A stretch of DNA of 5,240 nucleotides from the NCBI GenBank assembly GCA_023954595.1, contig JAGSHJ010000223.1, positions 1-5,240 of the forward strand, written 5' to 3'. Every line of letters starts with the position of its first letter. Position 1 is the stretch's first letter. This DNA is from Bacteriovoracaceae bacterium (GTDB lineage Bacteria; Bdellovibrionota; Bacteriovoracia; Bacteriovoracales; Bacteriovoracaceae). A model generated the notes under the pieces. That model saw only the letters and a list, made by a program, of their open reading frames with translations. It did not search any database and was not told the DNA's origin. Positions 1 to 5,240 of this stretch are shown here, piece by piece. The position numbers and the translations under genes are program-made.

Positions 1-27
1 TATTATTTTTAAAAATAAGGGGAACCT

Positions 28-717
28 ATGAAATACTTCGCTAGTTATTTTTGTCTACTAGGTCTTTTAACTGGATGTCTTAATACAAATAGCTCTGATA
101 TGAGTGAAAAATCAAAAGCAATGTATGCTCTTGGACATAGGTATGCTTTTAAAATGCGCTATTTAAAACCTGCAGAGAAGGATGTTGATTATTTCGTAAA
201 GGGTATCAATGATGGCCTAAAGGGTAGTTCAATCGAAGGTCTTGATATTGAGGCGGCACTTAAGAAATCAGAGCAAATAATTACGAAAAATAAACGACTT
301 GTTGCAACTGAGAAGATGGGACAACAGCAAAAGGCCGTTTCAGAATTCATTCTAGAAAATGACCTAATTAAGTCGGACACAGGCCTATTCTATAAAATCA
401 TTGAACAGGGTGATTCTGATGATGTTGTAAGCAAAAATCGGCCATTTGTTCGCTTACGATATGTTGGTAAAAAACTAGATGGTACTGTCTTTGATAAAAC
501 ATCTGATCAAAATCTTCCAGTGTTTCCTATAAGTGCGACCATTGAGGCCTGGAAAGAAGCCATCCCGATGATTGGCGTCGGTGGAAAAATTTTGATTCTA
601 GCACCATCTGACTTGGCCTTCGGAGCAGGAGGAGCGCCTCCAAAAATATCTGGTGGTGAGTCAGTGATCTTTGAGCTTGAACTTGTAGACACCTCCTCAG
701 AGCTTCCCAAATCATGA
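28..717 (+). CDS. FKBP-type peptidyl-prolyl cis-trans isomerase, lipoprotein (Mip/FkpA-like)
   Basis: Predicted to catalyse cis-trans isomerisation of prolyl bonds in exported proteins, anchored to the periplasmic face of a membrane. Residues 1-17 form a lipoprotein signal with lipobox LTGC, lipidated Cys17. The next residue is Leu, not Asp, which in enterobacteria would favour outer-membrane sorting. Residues about 24-125 are helical and charged, like the FKBP N-terminal dimerisation region. Residues about 138-222 form the FKBP catalytic domain: Tyr145, Phe155-Asp156 (GTVFD), Trp175, the LAFGAGG loop at 196-202 and Phe215 match FKBP12 Tyr26, Phe36-Asp37, Trp59, the 80s loop and Phe99. The Tyr82 equivalent is Phe198 and the Arg42 equivalent is Gln161, so activity may be altered. 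At 229 residues it is somewhat shorter than FkpA. The ATG follows AAGGGG at 17-22 with 5-base spacing. It is the most upstream gene; any promoter lies outside the window. Confidence 0.93.
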   Translation: MKYFASYFCLLGLLTGCLNTNSSDMSEKSKAMYALGHRYAFKMRYLKPAEKDVDYFVKGINDGLKGSSIEGLDIEAALKKSEQIITKNKRLVATEKMGQQQKAVSEFILENDLIKSDTGLFYKIIEQGDSDDVVSKNRPFVRLRYVGKKLDGTVFDKTSDQNLPVFPISATIEAWKEAIPMIGVGGKILILAPSDLAFGAGGAPPKISGGESVIFELELVDTSSELPKS

Positions 718-740
718 AATAGCACATAGTACCCTTCAAA

Positions 741-758
741 GGCCTACGCATGTAGGCC
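741..758 (+). terminator. Candidate hairpin terminator after the FKBP gene
   Basis: GGCCTAC and GTAGGCC form a perfect 7-bp, GC-rich stem with a GCAT loop, 23 bases after the FKBP stop codon. The downstream strand reads ATTGTCTT and only later CTTCTTTTT, so the uridine tract is poor for a classical intrinsic terminator. It could still end the FKBP transcript or protect its 3' end. The position between two same-strand genes separated by 202 bases supports a transcript boundary. Confidence 0.45.
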
Positions 759-838
759 ATTGTCTTAAATCACTTCTTTTTACTCCACTATTTTTATACT
801 CCTTAAGAATAATTAAGAGGATCTATTCGTTAGGTTTA

Positions 839-848
839 CTTAATTAAG
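839..848. repeat. Perfect 10-bp palindrome CTTAATTAAG upstream of first MCP
   Basis: CTTAATTAAG is self-complementary and overlaps the position of the putative -35 element of the first MCP promoter (TAAT at 841-844). The same half-sites, CTTAAT and ATTAAG, appear in opposite order around position 3179 upstream of the second MCP. It may be an operator half-site pair, but short AT-only palindromes are expected by chance in this composition. Confidence 0.3.
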
Positions 849-867
849 TTTTAATCATCGCCGATTA
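841..867 (+). promoter_or_regulatory. Candidate sigma-28 (FliA)-like promoter of the first MCP
   Basis: GCCGATTA at 860-867 matches the FliA -10 consensus GCCGATAA at 7 of 8 positions. At the expected 15-base spacing the -35 position reads TAAT (841-844) against TAAA. The extended -35 region otherwise fits poorly. The -10 element begins 60 bases before the TTG start, implying an untranslated leader of roughly 45 bases. A related element sits at nearly the same distance before the second MCP. FliA-type control of chemoreceptors is established in many flagellated bacteria; its use here is inferred. Confidence 0.5.
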
Positions 868-895
868 ATGTAGCTACAAAACCTTAATACCAGAA

Positions 896-915
896 GAGTT
901 GTGAACTCGTGGGGG
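896..915 (+). promoter_or_regulatory. Strong Shine-Dalgarno GGGGG beside a small hairpin, setting the TTG start
   Basis: GGGGG at 911-915 lies 4 bases before TTG at 920 and supports that start. The first in-frame stop upstream is TGA at 902-904, with no ATG or GTG in frame between it and the TTG. GAGTT (896-900) and AACTC (904-908) can pair around a GTG loop, ending two bases before the GGGGG. CCA at 890-892 could additionally pair with TGG at 910-912, partly covering the ribosome site. The ribosome site is well supported; a regulatory role for the hairpin is speculative. Confidence 0.6.
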
Positions 916-919
916 AACC

Positions 920-2593
920 TTGAAAGCTTTAACTATAAAAAAACAATTACTACTTTTTGCAATGGTACTTCTTTGTCTACAAGGTGGAATTGTATTTGTA
1001 GGCTACAGCGCCTTAGTTAGTGTTAAGGACAACCTTTACTCTGTATTTGAAAGAAGGCTTCCAAGTATTGATAACCTTGTTCAGGCAGATCGGGACTTTC
1101 AACAGTCTTTGGTTGCTGAAAGAAGTCTATTGCTTGAAGGTTTGACCAGTGAAGAGAAGGCAAAGTTCGCAGCAGAGTATCACAAAAATAAAAAACAAGT
1201 GCTTGAGAGATTTAACGTTTATAAGGCCCTTGCGAGCTCTTCAAAAGAAGAGGAGATTATTCAAAAATTTGAAGAAAACTTAAAGCAATGGGAGAGCACA
1301 TCCAAAAGTCTTCTCAATATTGATGAGCTTGGTAATTTTAATGTTTCAGGCGAGAAAACAGAAATCATTCATAGAAGTCTTCAATCAGTAAATGAGAAGT
1401 TTGAACAATCAAGAGATCAGTTAGACCTCCTTCAAGACCACATCCTTAACCTTGGTGCAAGTGAGTTTGATCAAGCTGTAGACAAATATAAGAGTGCTGA
1501 GAGCTTTATATTTATATTCTCTGGTGTCGGATTTGTACTATCATTATTCTTGTCTTGGTACTTATCCAGAAAAATTTCTGGAAAAATTGAAAAAGTGTCA
1601 GATGACTTAGCTACACGAAATTCAGACTTGGCACAGCTGTCTGAAGAGCTTAGAAAGAAGTCTACTTCTCTTGCACAGGCCTCCCAAGAGCAAGCATCAA
1701 GTGTTACTGAAACATCATCATCCCTGCATGAGATTAGTAGAATGGTAGAAAAAAACTCTTTGAATTCATCTGAGTCGGCAAAGTATGTTGATGAAAGTGA
1801 AGAACTTGTAGAGAAGGGGATTAAGATCGTTAAAGAGCTAAGAGATAGTATTGATAGCGTAGAGTCTGTTTCAGAAGAGATCACTGGAAGCGTGAACCAA
1901 AATAATGCGGATCTTGAGCAAGTTATTAATGCCTTTAAAGAAATTAAAGAAAAAGCGAGTGTTATTAACGATATTGTTTTCCAAACAAAGCTTTTATCCT
2001 TTAACGCTTCTGTCGAGGCCGCACGTGCTGGCGAGCACGGAAAGGGCTTCTCTGTTGTTGCGGAAGAGATTGGAAATTTAGCACAAGAAAGTGGTTCATC
2101 CGCACAAGAAATTACAAACTTACTTGAAGAGAGTTTAGGTAGTGTTAGTGAATTAATTGAAAAGTCTAAAAAAGAAATGGAGCAAGCTGTTCTAAAAAAT
2201 AAAGAAAGAATTAGAGGCTCAATCGAGCATTCAGAAAAATGCCAAGAGGCGTTTGAGAATATCTCATCAAAATTTAAACACGTATCTGAAACAGCTAAAG
2301 AAGTGGTCGTGGCCTCTAGAGAGCAGGAGACAGGTGTTGCTGAGATTAATAAAGCAATGCAGGAAATCAATGTATCTATTGGTATGACCAGTGAGAATGC
2401 TTCTGATGTTGAATTCTCATCCCAGAGAATTTCAAAAATGGTGGATCAAATAACAGAGAATATTGCAGGATTGGAAAGCTTAGTAAAAGGCACTGAGCTT
2501 AGCAAACCGATAAGGCGAAGTGAGCCTAAGATAGCAACCACAAGGGAAAAAGATGATAGCGAAGATCGTTGGGAAGACCTTGATGCTGTTTAA
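920..2593 (+). CDS. Methyl-accepting chemotaxis protein, four-helix-bundle-type sensor, TTG start
   Basis: Inner-membrane chemoreceptor, 557 residues, predicted to control a CheA/CheW kinase array. TM1 is about 9-31, the periplasmic helical domain about 32-193 (resembling 4HB_MCP; note QADRDFQQSLVAERSLLLEG at 55-74), and TM2 about 194-215. No recognisable HAMP follows: only about 40 residues separate TM2 from the signalling helices. Likely methylation sites are at heptad spacing: Glu257/Gln258, Glu264 and Glu271. The hairpin tip matches E. coli Tsr at Phe354 (373), Asn362 (381), Glu366 (385), Arg369 (388) and Glu372 (391). By hand alignment each hairpin arm is about 21 residues longer than in Tsr. 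The second methylation region starts near SREQE (466-470). The tail after 523 is charged and ends RWEDLDAV, faintly like the CheR-binding NWETF. The TTG start is required to include TM1; Met15, the next in-frame ATG, would destroy it. Confidence 0.95.
   Translation: MKALTIKKQLLLFAMVLLCLQGGIVFVGYSALVSVKDNLYSVFERRLPSIDNLVQADRDFQQSLVAERSLLLEGLTSEEKAKFAAEYHKNKKQVLERFNVYKALASSSKEEEIIQKFEENLKQWESTSKSLLNIDELGNFNVSGEKTEIIHRSLQSVNEKFEQSRDQLDLLQDHILNLGASEFDQAVDKYKSAESFIFIFSGVGFVLSLFLSWYLSRKISGKIEKVSDDLATRNSDLAQLSEELRKKSTSLAQASQEQASSVTETSSSLHEISRMVEKNSLNSSESAKYVDESEELVEKGIKIVKELRDSIDSVESVSEEITGSVNQNNADLEQVINAFKEIKEKASVINDIVFQTKLLSFNASVEAARAGEHGKGFSVVAEEIGNLAQESGSSAQEITNLLEESLGSVSELIEKSKKEMEQAVLKNKERIRGSIEHSEKCQEAFENISSKFKHVSETAKEVVVASREQETGVAEINKAMQEINVSIGMTSENASDVEFSSQRISKMVDQITENIAGLESLVKGTELSKPIRRSEPKIATTREKDDSEDRWEDLDAV
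1964..2010 (+). repeat. 47-base near-identical block in the MCP hairpin-tip codons, copy 1
   Basis: These 47 bases match 4887-4933 of the second MCP at 45 positions; the mismatches are third-codon positions at 1981 and 1987. Thirteen of 15 complete codons are the same. In the next 14 codons, SVEAARAGEHGKGF, the proteins remain identical but only 3 codons match. The sharp end of synonymous identity suggests either a short gene-conversion tract or shared codon preference. Confidence 0.8.
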
Positions 2594-2595
2594 TT

Positions 2596-2623
2596 AAGAC
2601 CTAAAATTAGCTGCCTAGGCCTT
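2596..2623 (+). terminator. Weak imperfect hairpin after the first MCP
   Basis: AAGACCTA (2596-2603) can pair with TAGGCCTT (2616-2623) with one A-C mismatch around a 12-base loop, beginning 2 bases after the stop codon. No run of T follows, so this is at best a weak or factor-dependent end of the MCP transcript. The inner palindrome GCCTAGGC at 2613-2620 offers an alternative fold. Confidence 0.2.
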
Positions 2624-2667
2624 GTCCAATATAGAAAACATGCAAAGATTACATTGTATTGGGCTTG

Positions 2668-2706
2668 GCGCTTTCAAAAATGAAATCCACCGTGTACTGA
2701 AAGTGC
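2668..2706 (+). promoter_or_regulatory. Inverted repeat abutting the start codon of the small exported protein
   Basis: GCGCTTTCA (2668-2676) pairs with TGAAAGTGC (2698-2706) over 9 bp with one G-U pair and a 21-base loop; the right arm ends directly before ATG 2707. The left arm can alternatively use TTTCA (2672-2676) to pair with TGAAA (2681-2685) over an AAAA loop, so the two folds exclude each other. The normal ribosome-site position lies inside the right arm. It could be a translational switch or a protein-binding operator. The arms are seen directly; the function is inferred. Confidence 0.4.
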
Positions 2707-3042
2707 ATGAAAATTTTATTATCACTATCACTACTATTTATTTCTATTACTTCTTTCTCTGCTGAAATCGATTGTATCTTCGAAACACAGGGGACGGTTG
2801 AGTCAAAATCAATCATACCTCATATCATTGGGCAGGGTGCTCATCATATGACGCCTGTAAACACTAAGCTTACAACCGGATTTATTGCAGATTATAAAGG
2901 CTATTTGACGGTAGCTCTTAGAAGTAAAGAAACCAATCAGCCATTTTCTTTTTTTGGTGACATCTCTAATGGTGGAAGTGTCGGCGGTATCTTCTACAGC
3001 GTCGATGAGTCACATTGGACACGTGTCGTCTGCCAACAATAG
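2707..3042 (+). CDS. Small exported protein of unknown function with two cysteines
   Basis: A 111-residue protein I do not recognise. Lys2 followed by a hydrophobic stretch at 3-15 and SFSA at 16-19 form a Sec signal peptide, with signal peptidase I probably cutting after Ser18 or Ala19. The mature protein of about 92 residues has exactly two cysteines, Cys23 near its start and Cys109 third from its end, which could form a disulfide joining the termini. No membrane segment or lipobox is present, so a soluble periplasmic or secreted protein is expected. Alternating hydrophobic stretches such as GFIADYKGYLTVALRS (58-73) and Gly/Ser-rich turns (88-94) suggest a small beta-fold. ATG 2707 is the only reasonable start: an in-frame TGA lies at 2698-2700. 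There is no clear Shine-Dalgarno sequence, and the start abuts the inverted repeat at 2668-2706. It sits between two chemoreceptor genes without overlapping either; a functional link is unproven. Confidence 0.8.
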   Translation: MKILLSLSLLFISITSFSAEIDCIFETQGTVESKSIIPHIIGQGAHHMTPVNTKLTTGFIADYKGYLTVALRSKETNQPFSFFGDISNGGSVGGIFYSVDESHWTRVVCQQ

Positions 3043-3147
3043 GTAGATGACACAAACCAATCGCTTCTAAAAGTCTCTAATCTTAGTACTCAATTGCCTC
3101 AAATTATTCTATTCGTGCTTAATTTTTCTTAATTTGCCTGTGTTTGT

Positions 3148-3174
3148 TTAACTTTTCTTAATTTTTACCGATTA
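3148..3174 (+). promoter_or_regulatory. Candidate sigma-28 (FliA)-like promoter of the second MCP
   Basis: TTAACTTT (3148-3155), 11 bases, then ACCGATTA (3167-3174) compares with the FliA consensus TAAAGTTT-N11-GCCGATAA at 6 of 8 positions in each element. The -10 begins 61 bases before ATG 3228, almost the same distance as the related element before the first MCP. The rest of the gap 3043-3227 contains AT-rich repeats and no supportable gene or strong terminator. Confidence 0.55.
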
Positions 3175-3188
3175 AGTTTTACTTAATT
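3170..3188. repeat. Dyad ATTAAG-TTTTA-CTTAAT overlapping the predicted transcription start
   Basis: ATTAAG (3171-3176) and CTTAAT (3182-3187) are inverted around a TTTTA spacer, extendable by one G-T pair at 3170/3188. It overlaps the candidate -10 and the expected transcription start of the second MCP, a position typical of a repressor site. The same half-sites form the palindrome at 839-848 before the first MCP. Evidence is limited to symmetry and position. Confidence 0.3.
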
Positions 3189-3227
3189 TAAAAGTAATAA
3201 CAATTAGTTAGATGTAGAGGCTAATCC

Positions 3228-5240
3228 ATGAAGAATTTTAGTTTTAAAACAAAGCTTATTTTGGCTTTTTGCTTATCAGGCCTAATTCCACTAGGTAGTG
3301 TTGGATACTATGCATATCAAAAGAGCTCTGAGTCACTTCAAGAAGAGGCCGTTAATAAGCTCGTGGCTGTCAGAAATATCAAGGGCGAAGCCGTTAAGCG
3401 TTACTTCAATAGCATTGCAGATCAGGTAATTACGTTTGCAGATGATGTAATGATAAAAGATGCAATGATTGGATTTAGAGACTCCTTCAAGAGCTTTAAT
3501 GTTGAAAATGAAATTAATGAGAGCAAGATCACTAACTATAAGGCCTCGCTCCGTGAATTTTATATCAATGAATTTGCTTCAAAATACAATAAAGAAAACC
3601 AAAATCAAATTGATGTGGCCCCACTCCTAGATTCACTGTCTGACACAGAGATTGCTCTTCAGTATCACTATATTTCTAGAAACCCGGCACCCCTTGGAAA
3701 CAAACATGAACTTAAATCAGCCAACGATGGTTCAACTTATTCAAAGTTACATGCCAAATATCATCCAAGTATTGCTAAATATTTAGAGAAGTTCGGTTAC
3801 TACGACATCTTTCTAGTGGATATCGATAGCGGGAATATCGTGTATTCAGTCTTTAAAGAGCTTGATTACGCCACCTCTCTGAGTACAGGTAGCTATAGTT
3901 CGACGAACTTCAGTGAAGTATTTCAAAAAGCGAAATCATTGAATGATAAGAACTCATATGTACTTGTCGACTTCAAGCAGTACACACCAAGCTATGAAGC
4001 ACCCGCCTCATTTATTGGAGCACCGATTTTTGACGGTGATAAAAAGGTAGGAGTTTTGATCTTTCAAATGCCTATTGATCGAATTAATGCCGTGATGAGT
4101 GAGCGTTCGGGAATGGGAAAAACTGGTGAAACATATATCTTTGGAAGTGACCAACTTATGCGTTCAGATTCATTTCTAGACTCAGAAAATAGAAGTGTAG
4201 TGAATAGCTTTAAAAAACCTTCAACAGGAAAGCTTAACAGCGTCCCAGCAAATAAAGCTCTTCAAGGGGAGTCTGGGAACTCTGTCGCCAAAAATTATCT
4301 CGGACAAGAAGTTATATCTGCTTTCACTCCAATTGAGATTTTAGGAATGAAGTGGGGATTGATTGCTGAAATAACCACTGATGAGGCATTTGCTCCTGTT
4401 GTTGAGATTAAAAATACAATGTTAATTGCAACAGGAATCTGTTTTGTATGCTTGCTCTTATTAGCGATTCTTATGTCTTCAAAACTTGCCAAGGATTTGG
4501 CCAGCAAGGTTTCTGCTGTTGCTCAAAGGCTATCAAGTACGGCAGAGAATGTAGGGCAGGCAAGCTATAGCGTCCTTGGTACAAGTACACAATTAAGTGA
4601 GGCGGCGACCCAGCAAGCTAGTTCCTTGCAGGAGACGGTCTCTTCAATTGATGAAATTAGTTCGATGGTGCAAAAGAATGCTGAATCAGCTGAGAACTCT
4701 ACCAGTATGTCGGATAGATCAAATCAAGCGGCACTAAGAGGAAAAGAAACTGTGGGCTCAATGATCAACTCCATTAATGATATCGCCGAAGGTAATCAGA
4801 ATATTGCAGCCGAGATAAAAAGAAATAATGATGAGATTTCAAAAGTAGTCGAACTCATTGGTGAGATTGGAGAGAAAACCAAAATCATTAACGATATTGT
4901 TTTTCAAACTAAGCTTTTATCCTTTAACGCTTCCGTTGAAGCTGCCAGGGCGGGAGAGCATGGAAAGGGTTTTGCGGTAGTTGCAGAAGAAGTTGGTAGT
5001 CTTGCAGCAATGTCAGGTAAGGCCGCATTAGAAATCACAGATATGCTTGATGGATCTATTAAGCAGGTTGAAGACATAGTGGATACCGCTAGAGATAAAG
5101 TGGAAGTTCTAATGGCCAAGAGTCAGAAGAATGTAGACCAAGGCACAAAAACTGCAAATGAGTGCGAGAGTGCACTCGATGAAATTTTACAAAACGTTGC
5201 TTCTGTAAATGAAATGGTAAGAGAAATTGCTTCAGCTTCA
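3228..5240 (+). CDS. Methyl-accepting chemotaxis protein, double-Cache-like sensor (3' end outside window)
   Basis: Inner-membrane chemoreceptor; 671 codons are open to the window edge. ATG 3228 follows AGAGG at 3216-3220. TM1 is about 8-30. The periplasmic domain, about 31-395, resembles dCache_1, with FGYYDIFLVD (189-198), GNIVYS (202-207) and GMGKTGETYIFGSD (295-308) followed by LMRSDS (310-315). It probably binds a small extracellular ligand, not predictable here. TM2 is about 396-417. No canonical HAMP is recognisable. Probable methylation sites are Gln462, Glu469 and Glu476 at heptad spacing. The tip has Phe559, Asn567, Glu571, Arg574 and Glu577, matching Tsr Phe373, Asn381, Glu385, Arg388 and Glu391. 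The distance from the third site to the tip Glu (95 residues) equals that in the first MCP, so both share one hairpin length class. The window ends at REIASAS, just before the second methylation region; roughly 80-100 residues are probably missing. Confidence 0.95.
   Translation, partial: MKNFSFKTKLILAFCLSGLIPLGSVGYYAYQKSSESLQEEAVNKLVAVRNIKGEAVKRYFNSIADQVITFADDVMIKDAMIGFRDSFKSFNVENEINESKITNYKASLREFYINEFASKYNKENQNQIDVAPLLDSLSDTEIALQYHYISRNPAPLGNKHELKSANDGSTYSKLHAKYHPSIAKYLEKFGYYDIFLVDIDSGNIVYSVFKELDYATSLSTGSYSSTNFSEVFQKAKSLNDKNSYVLVDFKQYTPSYEAPASFIGAPIFDGDKKVGVLIFQMPIDRINAVMSERSGMGKTGETYIFGSDQLMRSDSFLDSENRSVVNSFKKPSTGKLNSVPANKALQGESGNSVAKNYLGQEVISAFTPIEILGMKWGLIAEITTDEAFAPVVEIKNTMLIATGICFVCLLLLAILMSSKLAKDLASKVSAVAQRLSSTAENVGQASYSVLGTSTQLSEAATQQASSLQETVSSIDEISSMVQKNAESAENSTSMSDRSNQAALRGKETVGSMINSINDIAEGNQNIAAEIKRNNDEISKVVELIGEIGEKTKIINDIVFQTKLLSFNASVEAARAGEHGKGFAVVAEEVGSLAAMSGKAALEITDMLDGSIKQVEDIVDTARDKVEVLMAKSQKNVDQGTKTANECESALDEILQNVASVNEMVREIASAS
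4887..4933 (+). repeat. 47-base near-identical block in the MCP hairpin-tip codons, copy 2
   Basis: Partner of 1964-2010, in the same reading frame, with mismatches only at 4904 and 4910. It encodes the start of the kinase-contacting tip (INDIVFQTKLLSFNA). Bases on both sides diverge quickly although the protein downstream stays identical for 14 residues. Confidence 0.8.

Larger units (their letters stand above)
3118..3189. repeat. Four direct copies of CTTAATTT in the intergenic region before the second MCP
   Basis: Exact copies lie at 3118-3125, 3128-3135, 3157-3164 and 3182-3189. The second and third are part of a longer 12-base exact repeat TTTTCTTAATTT (3124-3135 and 3153-3164) with a 29-base period. 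Three copies lie upstream of or within the candidate promoter and one just downstream of its -10. They could be regulator sites or an AT-rich activating element. Low-complexity sequence makes chance a real alternative. Confidence 0.4.

Noticed and set aside
189..760. Short minus-strand frames over and just beyond the FKBP gene
   Set aside because: Their translations have no recognisable features, and most of their length lies opposite the well-supported isomerase; overlapping frames at 189-380, 507-725 and 527-760 are typical shadows.
795..800. TATACT as a sigma-70 -10 element
   Set aside because: No -35-like hexamer lies at 16-18 bases upstream; the nearest, TTGTCT at 760-765, is 29 bases away.
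1471..2370. Long open frame on the minus strand (299 codons) opposite the first MCP
   Set aside because: It is a Ser/Leu-rich shadow of the Glu/Lys/Ser-rich coiled coil on the + strand, shows no known domain, and the + strand protein is certain. Similar shadows opposite the second MCP (4295-4507, 4904-5119) were dropped for the same reason.
2622..2660. Sigma-70 promoter for the small exported protein (TTGTCC with AAGATT or TGTATT)
   Set aside because: The -35-like TTGTCC is not followed at normal spacing by a good -10, so the evidence is too weak to list.
3061..3100. Terminator hairpin after the small exported protein (CTAA-TC-TTAG)
   Set aside because: The stem has 4 AT-rich pairs with a 2-base loop, which is not a stable hairpin, and no adjoining T-run follows.
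1964..4933. Duplicate 47-base blocks as a mobile element or att-site pair
   Set aside because: Both copies are in frame inside intact homologous genes at the same codons, and the segment between them holds ordinary genes with no integrase or transposase, so homology of paralogues explains them.

Overview
The window is moderately AT-rich, densely coding bacterial DNA with every gene on the + strand. It carries three complete genes and one gene cut by the right edge. The encoded proteins all belong to the cell envelope: an FKBP-type prolyl isomerase lipoprotein, two methyl-accepting chemotaxis proteins (MCPs) and a small exported protein with two cysteines. Gram-negative features are a clear lipobox and a Mip/FkpA-like isomerase. 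The MCP hairpin tip reads INDIVFQTKLLSFNASVEAA, a form I associate with Bdellovibrio/Bacteriovorax-type predatory bacteria (Bdellovibrionota). With the AT-rich composition, a Halobacteriovorax-like organism is my best guess. That is an inference from recalled family resemblance, not a search result.

Layout: 28-717 encodes the FKBP lipoprotein, followed by a compact hairpin at 741-758 that may end its transcript. The gap 718-919 leads into the first MCP (920-2593), which starts at TTG. It has a short four-helix-bundle-like periplasmic domain and a complete signalling hairpin. A 113-base gap with an inverted repeat against the start codon precedes a small exported protein of unknown function (2707-3042). 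The 185-base gap 3043-3227 is AT-rich, has repeated CTTAATTT elements and a flagellar-sigma-like promoter, and leads into the second MCP (3228 to the edge). That MCP has a large double-Cache-like periplasmic sensor. It is open to the last base, 671 codons, and stops just before the second methylation region.

How the genes work together: the MCPs should feed the same CheA/CheW array, because their hairpin tips are identical over 29 residues, while their sensor domains are unrelated and so probably sense different signals. Both have a CCGATTA-type -10 candidate 60-61 bases before the start codon, suggesting a shared flagellar (sigma-28/FliA-like) regulon. The isomerase is probably a general periplasmic folding factor unrelated to chemotaxis. 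The small exported protein between the receptors is the only gene without an assignable role. I found no tRNA, rRNA, CRISPR array, transposase, att site or other sign of recent mobility. Nothing here amounts to a clearly new biological system; the notable points are regulatory motifs, receptor architecture and the orphan exported protein.
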